A stretch of DNA of 64,000 nucleotides from positions 628,061-692,060 of the forward strand of contig NZ_LIVQ01000005.1 in assembly GCF_001905445.1 (NCBI RefSeq). Reading direction: 5' to 3'. This document shows, piece after piece, positions 42,945 to 50,883 of this stretch. Position 1 is the first letter of the stretch. Each line of letters starts with the position of its first letter. Under the pieces are notes generated by a model. That model had not been told where the DNA came from, made no database searches, and saw nothing but the letters and a program-made list of their open reading frames with translations. Origin of the DNA: Streptomyces sp. CB00455. Its GTDB lineage: Bacteria; Actinomycetota; Actinomycetes; Streptomycetales; Streptomycetaceae. Position numbers and translations under genes: made by a program.

Positions 42945-43841
42945 TCACCCGAGACTGAACGCTCCGGCCGGCGGCGGCGGAGAGGCCACCGCGTCCGCGT
43001 CGGCCACCGGGAGCGCGCCCCGCGCGAACCGGACCGGCCCGTCCCCGTACTCCACCCGCGCCGGGAAGGCGTCGGAGGCGCATCTGCGCGCCAGCGCGGC
43101 CACCTCCAGCGGAGCGTCACAGGCCAGCAGCACCGCATTGCCGAAACGGCGCCCGCGCAGTACGGACGGTTCCGCGATCAGCGCCAGCTCCCGGAACACC
43201 GCCCCGAAGTTGGCCAGTTGGGCGCGCAGGAAGTCGAAGGGCGCCCCATCGGCAAGGTTCGCCGCGTACAGCCCGCCGGGCCTGAGCACGCGGGCCGCCT
43301 GGCGCGCGTACTCCACCGACGTCAGCTGCGCCGGCACCCGCGCGCCGCCGAAGACGTCGGCGACCAGCACGTCCGCGCTCCGCGCCGGCGCCGCCTCCAG
43401 CCAGGCCCGGGCGTCGGCGACGTGCACCGTGATGTCGGCGCCCCGGGGCACCGGCAGGTGCGCGGCGACCAGATCCACCAGACCGGCGTCGAACTCGACG
43501 ACCTGCTGCCGCGATCCCGGCCGGGTCACCGCGGCGTAGCGCGGCAGGGTGAGGGCGCCGCCGCCCAGGTGCAGCAGGTCGAGGGCGAGCCCCGGAGCGG
43601 CCACGCAGTCCAGGACGTGCGCGAGGCGGCGCACGTACTCGAACTCGAGGTGCTGCGGGTCGTCCAGGTCGACGTACGACTGCGGGGCCCCGTCGACGGT
43701 CAGCAGCCAGGCCCGCTCCCGGTCCACGTCCGGCATCAGCTTGGCGGTGCCCTGGCCCACCTCCCGGATCACGGGGATCCGCTCGTCACCCTGCCCGTCG
43801 GTCTCTTCGTCGCCCTGCCGGTCGGCCCGTTCGTCGCTCAC
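42945..43841 (-). CDS. Spermidine synthase-like methyltransferase-fold protein
   Basis: 298 aa from GTG 43841. Spermidine/spermine synthase fold: YVDLDDPQHLEFEYVRRLAHVLDCV, LHLGGGALTLPRYAA (SAM-like Gly motif), VVEFDAGLVDLV, VHVADARAWLEAAPARSADVLVADVFGGARVP. The conserved Asp pair of true spermidine synthases is partly changed, and homologues in actinobacteria are fused or unassigned, so polyamine synthesis is uncertain. The N-terminus contains two repeats of D-E-R/T-A/D-D-G/R-Q-G-D-E. Next to a patatin gene, 59 bp away. Confidence 0.85.
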   Translation of the reverse strand: MSDERADRQGDEETDGQGDERIPVIREVGQGTAKLMPDVDRERAWLLTVDGAPQSYVDLDDPQHLEFEYVRRLAHVLDCVAAPGLALDLLHLGGGALTLPRYAAVTRPGSRQQVVEFDAGLVDLVAAHLPVPRGADITVHVADARAWLEAAPARSADVLVADVFGGARVPAQLTSVEYARQAARVLRPGGLYAANLADGAPFDFLRAQLANFGAVFRELALIAEPSVLRGRRFGNAVLLACDAPLEVAALARRCASDAFPARVEYGDGPVRFARGALPVADADAVASPPPPAGAFSLG

Positions 43842-43900
43842 CGCTCCATTGTCCGGCAGGTCGCGGGCCGCCCCTGCCTTCGGGACCGCCGGCCCTGCCC

Positions 43901-44758
43901 CTATGTCCGCGGCGGCCCGGACCAGAGCGCGGCCGCCTCGGCCGCGTGGCCGACCGCTTGCGCCAGGCCCGCCCGGGCGGCCGGGTCCCGCCGGGCCGGG
44001 TCCAGCACGTTGCGGCCGAATGCCTTGCGCGCCGCCGGCGAAGGCGTGATGAGCAGCACCCGCGCGCCCGCCTCCCGCAGCCCGGCGGCCTGCGCCGCCG
44101 GCGAGGGGACGAGAGCGGAACCGAGTGCGAGGGGGGCGATGACCACCACGCGCGCGTACCCGGCGGCCAGATCGGCGTTGGTGGCGGAACGGACGCCGCC
44201 GTCGATGTACCGGCGTCCGCCGATCGTGGCGGGCGGCCACACCCCCGGTACCGCGCAGCTCGCCGAGACCGCGTCGAGCAGCCCGGCCCCGCTCTCGCGG
44301 TCGAAGGCCCGGAACTCGCCGGTGAGCGCGTCGACCGCGGTGACGACGAACCGCCGCCGCGGCCACTCGTGGGAGACCAGGCGGGCCTCCAGCACCTTGC
44401 GGCGCTCGCCCTCCGGGCCCGTGTCGGCGGCCAGCGCGACGGCGCCGATCCGCCGCCGGTAGGCCGTGGCGTCCCGCGAGCGGGCCATCGTGACGGCGTA
44501 CCGCGCGATGAGCCCCGCCCCCAGCCGGGCCGGGAGTTCCCCGCCCGGGTCGCCGAGCTGGCGCTCGTACAGCTCCTGCGGTCCGAGCAGTCCCGACGTC
44601 AGCTGTGCACCGACGACCGAACCCGCGGAGGTGCCGACGACGAGGTCGGCGGTGGTGAGGTCCACTCCCGCGCGGGCCAGGCCGTACAGGATCCCGCACT
44701 CCCAGCCGACGCCGGCCAGTCCTCCGCCGCCGAGCACCAGTGCCGTGTCGCCGCCCAT
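43901..44758 (-). CDS. Patatin-like phospholipase
   Basis: 285 aa from ATG 44758 (MGGDTALVLGGGGLAGVGW); an upstream frame opens at 44824 but the shorter start fits the family and has GAGGGG upstream. Oxyanion GGGGLAGVGW, nucleophile elbow VVGTSAGSVVGAQL (Ser near 48), catalytic Asp in YIDGGVRSATNADLA. Cytoplasmic by sequence. Lipid acyl hydrolase activity expected. Confidence 0.92.
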   Translation of the reverse strand: MGGDTALVLGGGGLAGVGWECGILYGLARAGVDLTTADLVVGTSAGSVVGAQLTSGLLGPQELYERQLGDPGGELPARLGAGLIARYAVTMARSRDATAYRRRIGAVALAADTGPEGERRKVLEARLVSHEWPRRRFVVTAVDALTGEFRAFDRESGAGLLDAVSASCAVPGVWPPATIGGRRYIDGGVRSATNADLAAGYARVVVIAPLALGSALVPSPAAQAAGLREAGARVLLITPSPAARKAFGRNVLDPARRDPAARAGLAQAVGHAAEAAALWSGPPRT

Positions 44759-44851
44759 CTCCGACCGCCCCTCCGCGATGCCTGTGGTGACGGCAGTCTG
44801 GCGCAGCAGGTCCGCCGCCACCACAGGGGGGCCGGGATCAGGCCCGCCGGG

Positions 44852-46033
44852 TCACCCCAGTACGGCCGTGACCGTGCCCGCGCCGACGGTCCGTCCGCCC
44901 TCGCGGACGGCGAAGCCGAGGCCCGGCTCCAACGGGACGTCCCGTCCGAGCTCGACGGTCATCGTGACCGTCTCCCCCGGCCGGGCCGCGCCGGCCCCGC
45001 CCAGGTCCACGTCCCCCACCACGTCGGCGGTCCGGATGTAGAACTGCGGCCGGTAGCCGGTGACGACCGGTGTCCTGCGGCCTCCTTCGCGCCCGGAGAG
45101 CACGTACACCCGGGCGGTGAAGCGCCGCGTGGGCGTCACGCTGCCGGGAGCGGCCACCACGTGCCCGCGGCGCACCCCGTCCCGGGGCACCCCGCGCAGG
45201 AGCAGCGCGACGTTGTCGCCGGCCTCGGCGGACTCCATCGGCTTGCCGAAGGTCTCCAGCCCGGTGACGACCGTCCGGGCCGGCTCCCCGTCGCCGCCGA
45301 GCACGCTCACGGGGTCGCCGAGGCGTACGCGGCCGCGCTCGACGGCGCCCGTCACGACGGTCCCGCGCCCGGTGATGGTCAGGACGTTCTCCACCGGCAG
45401 CAGGAACGGCGCATCGGTGTAGCGCACCGGCGTGGGCACGTAGGTGTCGACGGCGTCCAGCAGCGCCTGGACCGCCCCCGTCCACTGCGGGTCGCCTTGC
45501 AGCGCCCCCAGTCCGGAGACCCGTACGACCGGCGCCGTCTCGCCTCCGTAGCCGTGCGCGGTGAGCAGTTCGCGGACCTCCAGCTCGACCAGGTCGGTGA
45601 GTTCGGGGTCCCCGGCGTCGGCCTTGTTCAGGGCCACCACGATGTGGTCGACGCCGACCTGCCGGGCGAGGAGCACGTGCTCGGCGGTCTGCGGCATGAC
45701 CCCGTCGAGCGCGGAGACCACGAGGATCGCGCCGTCGAGCTGCGCGGCGCCGGTGACCATGTTCTTGACGTAGTCGGCGTGGCCGGGCATGTCGACGTGG
45801 GCGTAGTGGCGGGTGTCGGTCTCGTACTCGACGTGCGTGAGGTTGATGGTGATCCCGCGCCGGGCCTCCTCGGGGGCCCGGTCGATGCGGTCGAAGGGCA
45901 CGAAGGAGGCGCCCCCGCGCTCGGCGAGGACCTTGGTGATGGCGGCGGTGAGGGTGGTCTTGCCGTGGTCGACGTGACCCATGGTGCCGATGTTGAGGTG
46001 CGGCTTGGTCCGCACGAAGGCCGTCTTGGCCAT
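44852..46033 (-). CDS. tuf3: Diverged elongation factor Tu (Tuf3-like)
   Basis: 393 aa, the length of EF-Tu. G1 GHVDHGKTT, G3 DMPGHAD (the usual Cys in DCPG is Met), G4 NKAD, G5 region VSGL instead of GSAL. Substitution rate is much higher than for a main EF-Tu (e.g. INLTHVEYETDTRHYAHVD). At the E. coli Tyr160 position, linked to kirromycin resistance when mutated, this protein has His (RELLTAH); Gln124, Gly316, Gln329 and Ala375 equivalents are retained. Streptomyces tuf3 paralogues are known as stringent-response induced or antibiotic-insensitive EF-Tu. Solitary gene, not in a str operon. Confidence 0.9.
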   Translation of the reverse strand: MAKTAFVRTKPHLNIGTMGHVDHGKTTLTAAITKVLAERGGASFVPFDRIDRAPEEARRGITINLTHVEYETDTRHYAHVDMPGHADYVKNMVTGAAQLDGAILVVSALDGVMPQTAEHVLLARQVGVDHIVVALNKADAGDPELTDLVELEVRELLTAHGYGGETAPVVRVSGLGALQGDPQWTGAVQALLDAVDTYVPTPVRYTDAPFLLPVENVLTITGRGTVVTGAVERGRVRLGDPVSVLGGDGEPARTVVTGLETFGKPMESAEAGDNVALLLRGVPRDGVRRGHVVAAPGSVTPTRRFTARVYVLSGREGGRRTPVVTGYRPQFYIRTADVVGDVDLGGAGAARPGETVTMTVELGRDVPLEPGLGFAVREGGRTVGAGTVTAVLG

Positions 46034-46355
46034 GATGTCTTCCCCTGGGCTCGAAGCCTGAACGGGACCCCTGGACCGGGCCGACCCTCCCCCTGCGGGG
46101 TCCGCCGGACGATCCGGGAAGGGTCAGCTTCGTGCGCCGTCGTATGCGGCGAAGGGGAATGCCTCTGCGAATGCGGCAGCCTTCGGCGCGTCCGCGACTG
46201 CGGACGGTGCGACGAGGAAGGCGTACCGGGACATGCCCCTGATGCTGCCCGACCGCTCCTGGCGCGTCGAGTGGATTTCCGCGGCGGCCGGGCCTGTTGG
46301 CACCGGTGCCGGGCCGGGGCCCGGCAGGGGTCCTTGCCAGGGCCCCGGGGTCCTG
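46034..46355 (-). promoter_or_regulatory. Leader and promoter region of tuf3
   Basis: 322-bp non-coding region upstream of tuf3 and downstream of alkD. It contains GACCCT (46084-46089) and AGGGTC (46121-46126), able to pair, and GC-rich stems near 46295-46345 that may terminate alkD. No gene seen. Such leaders in tuf3 genes may carry stringent control, which cannot be read directly. Confidence 0.4.
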
Positions 46356-47084
46356 TCAGAGGTCCTTGCCGAGGTTCCTGAGCGCCTCGCGCACCGACAG
46401 CGGGGACAGGGAGGCGCGTTCGGCCTCGACGAAGGCGCGTACCGCGGCCGGATCGGTCTTGGCGTACTCCCGCAGGCACCAGCCGATGGCCTTGCGGAGG
46501 AAGAAGTCCGGGTGGGCCGCCCGGCGGCGGCAGTAGCCGAAGAGGCGGTCGGTGTCGGTGGCGGACTTGTAGCCGAGCTGGTGGAGCAGGGCAGCGCGGG
46601 CGAGCCACAGGTCCTCGTCCCCGATCCATTCGTCCATCGCCTCGGCCAGGGCCGGATGGGCGGCGACGAGCGGGCCGACGGTCCGTGCGGCGAGCAGGTC
46701 GGCCGTGTCCCACCACGGCACGGTGGTGATCAGGTGCCGTACCACCGGCAGCAGGGCCGGGGAGCAGCGGAAGACGTGCCGGCGCAGGTAGTCCACCGCG
46801 AAGTAGTGGTATTCACGCTCCGGCAGCCGCCAGCAGCGCAGTGCGAGCGCCGCGCAGTCCGCCTCCGACGGCAGCGGCATGTCCTTGGTCACCGTCTTCG
46901 ACAGTGCGCGGCGCAGGGGGGTGGGGATCCCGAGGAAGGGGGCGACGTCCTTCATGTACGCGGCCATGGCGCGCGCCCGCGCCGGGTCGCCCGCGGCCGC
47001 GTACGTCTGCGTCAGGCGCTCCAGGAGGGTGTCCGCGAGGGCGCTGTGCGGGGCCCTGGGGGGTCGCCGGTCGTTCGGCAGCAT
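46356..47084 (-). CDS. alkD: DNA alkylation repair protein (AlkD-like)
   Basis: 242 aa HEAT-like repeat protein. It carries the AlkD hallmarks YMKDVAPFLGIPTPLRR, REYHYFAVDYLRR, TTVPWWDTADLLAA (conserved W-W-D-x-x-D) and LRKAIGWCLREYAKTDP. AlkD removes bulky or cationic N3/N7 alkyl purines. Cytoplasmic single-domain enzyme. Divergent from the VTT membrane protein by 49 bp. Confidence 0.93.
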   Translation of the reverse strand: MLPNDRRPPRAPHSALADTLLERLTQTYAAAGDPARARAMAAYMKDVAPFLGIPTPLRRALSKTVTKDMPLPSEADCAALALRCWRLPEREYHYFAVDYLRRHVFRCSPALLPVVRHLITTVPWWDTADLLAARTVGPLVAAHPALAEAMDEWIGDEDLWLARAALLHQLGYKSATDTDRLFGYCRRRAAHPDFFLRKAIGWCLREYAKTDPAAVRAFVEAERASLSPLSVREALRNLGKDL

Positions 47085-47133
47085 GAGGCACAGATTACGG
47101 CGGGGTGTCGTACAGGTCGGCTAGTCTCCCCGG

Positions 47134-47862
47134 ATGTCCCTCCTCCTCGCGCCGTGGACCCGGCTGTGCCTGCTCGTGGTGCTGCTCGTGGCCGCCGGTG
47201 TGTGCGTGCTGCTGTTCGAGCCCCAGCGCATCCTGTCGGAGGGCCGGCCCCCGGGTGTGCCGGTGGGCGCGGCGGCCTTGCTCTTCGCCGCCGGGTACGG
47301 GATCTGCGCGGCGGCCTTCGTGCCGCGCCCCCTGCTCAACCTGGCCGCGGGAGCCGTCTTCGGCACGCAGTTCGGCCTGGTGGCGGCGGTCGGCGGCACC
47401 GTGCTGGGCGCCGGGATCGCCTTCGGTCTGGGGCGCGTCATGGGGCAGGAGGCCCTGCGCCCGTTCCTGCGCGGCCGCTGGCTCCAGGCGGCCGACGGCC
47501 AGCTCAGCCGGCACGGCTTCCGCTCGATGCTCGCGGTCCGGCTCTTCCCCGGGGTGCCGTTCGTGGTGGCCAACTACTGCGCCGCGGTGTCGCGGTGCGG
47601 GTGGCTGCCCTTCCTGTCCGCGACGGCGCTCGGCGTGGTCCCGAACACCGCGGCCTATGTGATCGCCGGGGCCAGCGCCTCCTCCCCCGGATCACCCGCG
47701 TTCCTGCTCTCCTTCGGCTTCATCGTGGTGTCCGTGGTGGCGGCCGCGGTGGTGGCCTGGCGCAAACGGCACCGCCTCGCACCTGCCCGGATCCACGGGG
47801 TCGCCTACGAACCGGCGCCTCAGCACCCCCCTGTGGTCAGCGGCTCACCACACGGGCCCTAG
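47134..47862 (+). CDS. TVP38/TMEM64 (VTT) family membrane protein
   Basis: 242 aa with about five helices. VTT/SNARE-associated family motifs: PLLNLAAGAVFGTQFGLVAAVGGTVLGAGIAFGLGR, and LFPGVPFVVANYCAAVSRCGWLPFLSATALGVVPNTAAYVIAG. Related to DedA; members are putative lipid scramblases or transport proteins. Short interval (48 bp) to uppP on the same strand suggests co-transcription. Confidence 0.9.
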   Translation: MSLLLAPWTRLCLLVVLLVAAGVCVLLFEPQRILSEGRPPGVPVGAAALLFAAGYGICAAAFVPRPLLNLAAGAVFGTQFGLVAAVGGTVLGAGIAFGLGRVMGQEALRPFLRGRWLQAADGQLSRHGFRSMLAVRLFPGVPFVVANYCAAVSRCGWLPFLSATALGVVPNTAAYVIAGASASSPGSPAFLLSFGFIVVSVVAAAVVAWRKRHRLAPARIHGVAYEPAPQHPPVVSGSPHGP

Positions 47863-47910
47863 CATCGGACCCGAACTGCCCGACGATCACAAGGACGAGC
47901 GCACCCCGAC

Positions 47911-48789
47911 ATGAGCTGGTTCGAATCCCTAATCCTCGGTCTCGTCCAGGGGCTTACGGAGTTCCTCCCGATCTCCTCCAGCGCCCACCTGCGGCTGACC
48001 GCGGCGTTCGCCGGCTGGCACGATCCCGGAGCGGCCTTCACCGCCATCACCCAGATCGGCACCGAGGCCGCCGTGCTGATCTACTTCCGCAAGGACATCG
48101 CGCGGATCATCTCCACGTGGTTCCGCTCGCTGTTCACCAAGGCCCTGCGGTCCGAACAGGACGCGAAGATGGGCTGGCTGGTGATCGTCGGCTCGATCCC
48201 GATCGGTGTCCTCGGCCTCGCCTTCAAGGACCAGATCGAGGGGCCGTTCCGCGACCTGCGGCTGACCGCCACCACCCTCATCGTGATGGGTGTCGTCCTC
48301 GGCGTCGCCGACCGGCTGGCCGCCCGTGACGAGGAGGGCGGCCGGCACCGCGCCATCCGGGAGCGCAAGACGCTCCGGGAGCTCGGTGTCAAGGACGGCC
48401 TGATCTTCGGTCTGTGCCAGGCGATGGCACTGATCCCGGGTGTCTCCCGCTCCGGTGCGACCATCTCGGGCGGCCTGCTGCTGGGCTTCACCCGCGAGGC
48501 GGCGGCCCGCTACTCCTTCCTGCTCGCCATCCCCGCCGTCCTGGCCTCGGGCGCGTTCGAGATCAAGGACGTGGTCGAGAGCCCGGGTCACATCTCCTGG
48601 GGTCCGACGATCTTCGCGACCGTCATCGCCTTCTTCGTGGGCTACGTCGTCATCGCCTGGTTCATGAAGTTCATCTCCACCAAGAGCTTCATGCCGTTCG
48701 TGTGGTATCGGATTGCACTGGGCATCGTGCTGTTCGTGCTGGTCGGGACCGATGTCCTCAGCCCGCACGCAGGCGAGTCCGGCGGCTGA
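47911..48789 (+). CDS. uppP: Undecaprenyl-diphosphatase
   Basis: 292 aa polytopic membrane enzyme recycling undecaprenyl diphosphate for peptidoglycan synthesis and conferring bacitracin tolerance. Active-site motifs: GLVQGLTEFLPISSSAHL (E-x-x-x-E region with conserved Ser) and PGVSRSGATISGGLLLGF (Arg/Ser). Complete length. The last 133 bp (from 48657) are matched by a second, diverged copy at 62696-62828, and the two share a 45-bp near-identical block. The C-terminal 29 residues here may therefore be supplied by an inserted element. Confidence 0.96.
   Translation: MSWFESLILGLVQGLTEFLPISSSAHLRLTAAFAGWHDPGAAFTAITQIGTEAAVLIYFRKDIARIISTWFRSLFTKALRSEQDAKMGWLVIVGSIPIGVLGLAFKDQIEGPFRDLRLTATTLIVMGVVLGVADRLAARDEEGGRHRAIRERKTLRELGVKDGLIFGLCQAMALIPGVSRSGATISGGLLLGFTREAAARYSFLLAIPAVLASGAFEIKDVVESPGHISWGPTIFATVIAFFVGYVVIAWFMKFISTKSFMPFVWYRIALGIVLFVLVGTDVLSPHAGESGG
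48657..48701. repeat. Left att-like direct repeat in the uppP 3' end
   Basis: 45 bp beginning CTGGTTCATGAAGTTCATCT and ending GCCGTTCGT, identical at 44 of 45 positions to 62696-62740 in direct orientation. To the right the copies diverge but keep frame and length; to the left they are unrelated. Fits an attachment-site core inside a gene 3' end. Confidence 0.65.
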
Positions 48790-48804
48790 ACCAGGGCCTC
48801 ACAA

Positions 48805-49355
48805 GGGCCCATGAGCTTGCCGGAGCTGGTCCAGTTGCCGAGTCCGAGGTGTTCGGCGACGGTCTCGTAGAACCAGCCCAGCGACTGGCTGAACGGGAAC
48901 GGGCGCAGGACCTTCAGTCCGTCGGCGGTGCCGCGGGCGAGAGGCTGGCGGAGACGCCGTCGCCGGAGCCGTCGACCACCAGGAGGGCGGCCTCGTCGAA
49001 GCCGCTGGGGTGGAAGGCGGAGGCGGTGTGCGCGAGGTGGTGCTCGACCACCAATACCCGCCGGGGCCGGTGGTGGCCGAACAGGGCGGGGGCGAGGAGT
49101 TCGGCGATCAGCTCGGCGTCCGTGCAGATGTTGCTCGGCGTAGGCCAGTCCGGGTTGAAGGCGATGGCGATCTCGTCAACGTCGGCCAGGGTGATGCCGG
49201 CCTCGGACAGGCAGTAGGCCGCGGCCACCGCGCAGGAGCGGGAGTCCTTGTGGTGCTTGCGGCGGGAGAAGCGCTCCCCCCGGCGAAGGCGACCACCTTC
49301 CCGTCGATGACCAGGCAGGCGGAGGGGTGGAAGCAAAGGGGGAGGAGGGTGCTGC
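48805..49355 (-). pseudogene. Carbamoyltransferase (CmcH/NodU type) N-terminal remnant
   Basis: About 180 codons spread over three minus-strand frames. LCFHPSACLVIDGKVVAFA (49350-49290) leads after a one-base deletion into ERFSRRKHHKDSRSCAVAAAYCLSEAG and VLVVEHHLAHTASAFHPSGFDEAALLVVDGSGDGVSASL (to ~48935), and after a second shift into LKVLRPFPFSQSLGWFYETVAEHL and SSGKLMG (to ~48807). These are the N-terminal blocks of O-carbamoyltransferases (H-H-x-x-H-x-x-S-A-F, V-D-G). The remaining two thirds are missing; the truncation coincides with the end of uppP. Such enzymes tailor antibiotics, so this is probably debris of a biosynthetic cluster. Confidence 0.8.
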
Positions 49356-49359
49356 GGTA

Positions 49360-50454
49360 CGGGCCGATTCGGCTGGTGCCCGTCGTCCTCGATCGGCGAC
49401 CGGTGTTTCCCCTCCACGATCCTTGCCACAGCGACCTCCTCAAGGCCTGGGTTCTCCAGTGCAGAAGCGAAGGCCCGCGATGCACGAGGGCGCACATGCG
49501 CCTGTACGCCTGCTGCATGCTGCATACAACCCAGCGACTGGGTCGCTCGTCAGCCTTCGAGCGGGCGGCCCTGTGCTGCCCGCAGGGGGCCAGACCGGAG
49601 ATCCGCGTGCGAGCAAGTGTCCGTTCGTCTTCGGGGGCCGGGAGCGTGACGGGTATGGACCACACACCGCTGGTCTGGGAGGCGATGCCGAGCGCGACCA
49701 TCGCCTCGGCGAGTCCCATGCCGTGGCCAGGACAAGGAGCCCAGCCACGGTGAGTACGTCGGTGGTGCAGCCGACCTCCTTCCCGGCGACCAGGGCGCGG
49801 CTCTGGGCCTTGGTCGCTGTCCCGCGCAGCGGTAATCGCGGAGCCGACTCAGCCCTCTACTGCATTGCCCTCGTCCGCATGTCCAGATGGTGTCCCGCCG
49901 CCGCGCCCCGGCTGCTGAGCGCAACCCTTAAGGACGAGACGCTTGTCGTGGATGCCGTCAGCGGTGAGCGGCGAGTGGCGCTCGATGCGGGGGCTGGCGG
50001 TGCCGCCACGACGCACAGTCCCTGGTCCTGTGCTCCAAGTACGGGTACGAGGCGGCAGACCGCGGAATCACGGTCTTCGACGCCGCTTCGGTTCAGAAGC
50101 GGCGGGCCTTGCCCGACGGTTCCGGACGGAAGGTGCCGAAGGTCAACGGATTCTGGCACGGTGCCGGGTACGGGGAAGTGGGCAACGAGCCGATCGTCCT
50201 GGACGGCACGACGGGACAGGATCGACAGCCCTGCTCGGTCAGTTCCCGGTCGCGGGCAGCCCGCGGTCCCGGTGCGTTCTTCAGGCGCGTGTAGAAGGCG
50301 GACCGGGAGACCTGCATCAGCTCACAGGGGCGCTGGGGAACCGCGTGCGGGCACCGGCGCCAGGGTGCGAAGAGGGGTCGTGCTCATCCTCGGTGGGATG
50401 AGCACGACCCCTCGTGCGGAGGCTCAGGTTCTCCGCGATGACCGGTCTGCTGGT
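49360..50454. other. Degraded accessory DNA without an intact gene
   Basis: No complete ORF has gene-like coding in this stretch. A minus-strand fragment near 49590-49790 reads VGCTTDVLTVAGLLVLATA, then after a frame change GLAEAMVALGIASQTSGVWSIP, resembling a lost membrane protein. A plus-strand fragment near 50008-50215 reads SLVLCSKYGYEAADRGITVF and RRALPDGSGRKVPKVNGFWH in one frame, of unknown family. An IS3 transposase fragment is listed separately. The whole looks like recombination debris at the edge of an island. Confidence 0.6.
50231..50344 (-). pseudogene. IS3-family transposase OrfB fragment
   Basis: About 38 codons of an OrfB N-terminus: CELMQVSRSAFYTRLKNAPG and PRAARDRELTEQ, the usual C-E-L-x-x-V-S-R-S-x-x-Y block. 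The frame breaks immediately afterwards and no integrase core (DDE) follows. No terminal inverted repeats were recognised. A remnant of a mobile element. Confidence 0.7.
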
Positions 50455-50859
50455 CTACTGCCGGACGAAGGGCTCGCTACCCTCCGGGGCATAGGCCAGG
50501 TCCAGCTCTGCCTGATCTTGATCCGTGGAGTACAGGAAGAACAGGTCGCACGTCGGGCCACCGGCGGCGGCCGTCAACGTGACCTCCGTAGCCGGCCCGA
50601 CGGAGTCCAGATGCCAGGGTCGCCAGGTACCGGTGAACTTCGTGTCGGCTGACCACGACCCCTTGTGACACACGCTGGGAGGCAGGCTCACCTCTCCGAG
50701 CGCACCGTCCTTGAGGAACTGGATCGTGCCCAGGGTCGGCGACTTCCAGGACCCGACGACATGCCGCGCCCTGTCCTCGTCCGTCTGCACGGTGCAGGAC
50801 ACCGCCAGCGGTAGGACGGCCACCAGTGAGCCGACCAGGAAACGGACGCCACTCCTCAT
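50455..50859 (-). CDS. Small lipoprotein, candidate immunity protein for the RHS toxin
   Basis: 134 aa. Lipoprotein signal MRSGVRFLVGSLVAVLPLAVSC with the lipobox Cys at residue 22 (L-A-V-S-C). Mature part of ~113 residues contains VGSWKSPTLGTIQFLKDGALGEVSLP, SVCHKGSW and a C-terminal GGPTCDLFFLYSTDQDQAELDLAY: a small beta-rich domain somewhat like lipocalin or META-type lipoproteins, but no family is recognised. It starts 24 bp after the RHS stop, the usual place of an immunity gene; surface anchoring would suit protection from a secreted toxin. Function is inference. Confidence 0.72.
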   Translation of the reverse strand: MRSGVRFLVGSLVAVLPLAVSCTVQTDEDRARHVVGSWKSPTLGTIQFLKDGALGEVSLPPSVCHKGSWSADTKFTGTWRPWHLDSVGPATEVTLTAAAGGPTCDLFFLYSTDQDQAELDLAYAPEGSEPFVRQ

Positions 50860-50883
50860 CCGACATCTCCCTTCTGGAGCGGG

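Noticed and set aside
43946..46381. Long plus-strand frame opposite patatin and tuf
   Set aside because: No recognisable domain, no ribosome site, and it spans two real minus-strand genes.
48790..49360. Treating the carbamoyltransferase pieces as an active gene for a biosynthetic cluster
   Set aside because: Two frameshifts and loss of the C-terminal two thirds; no other cluster genes around it.
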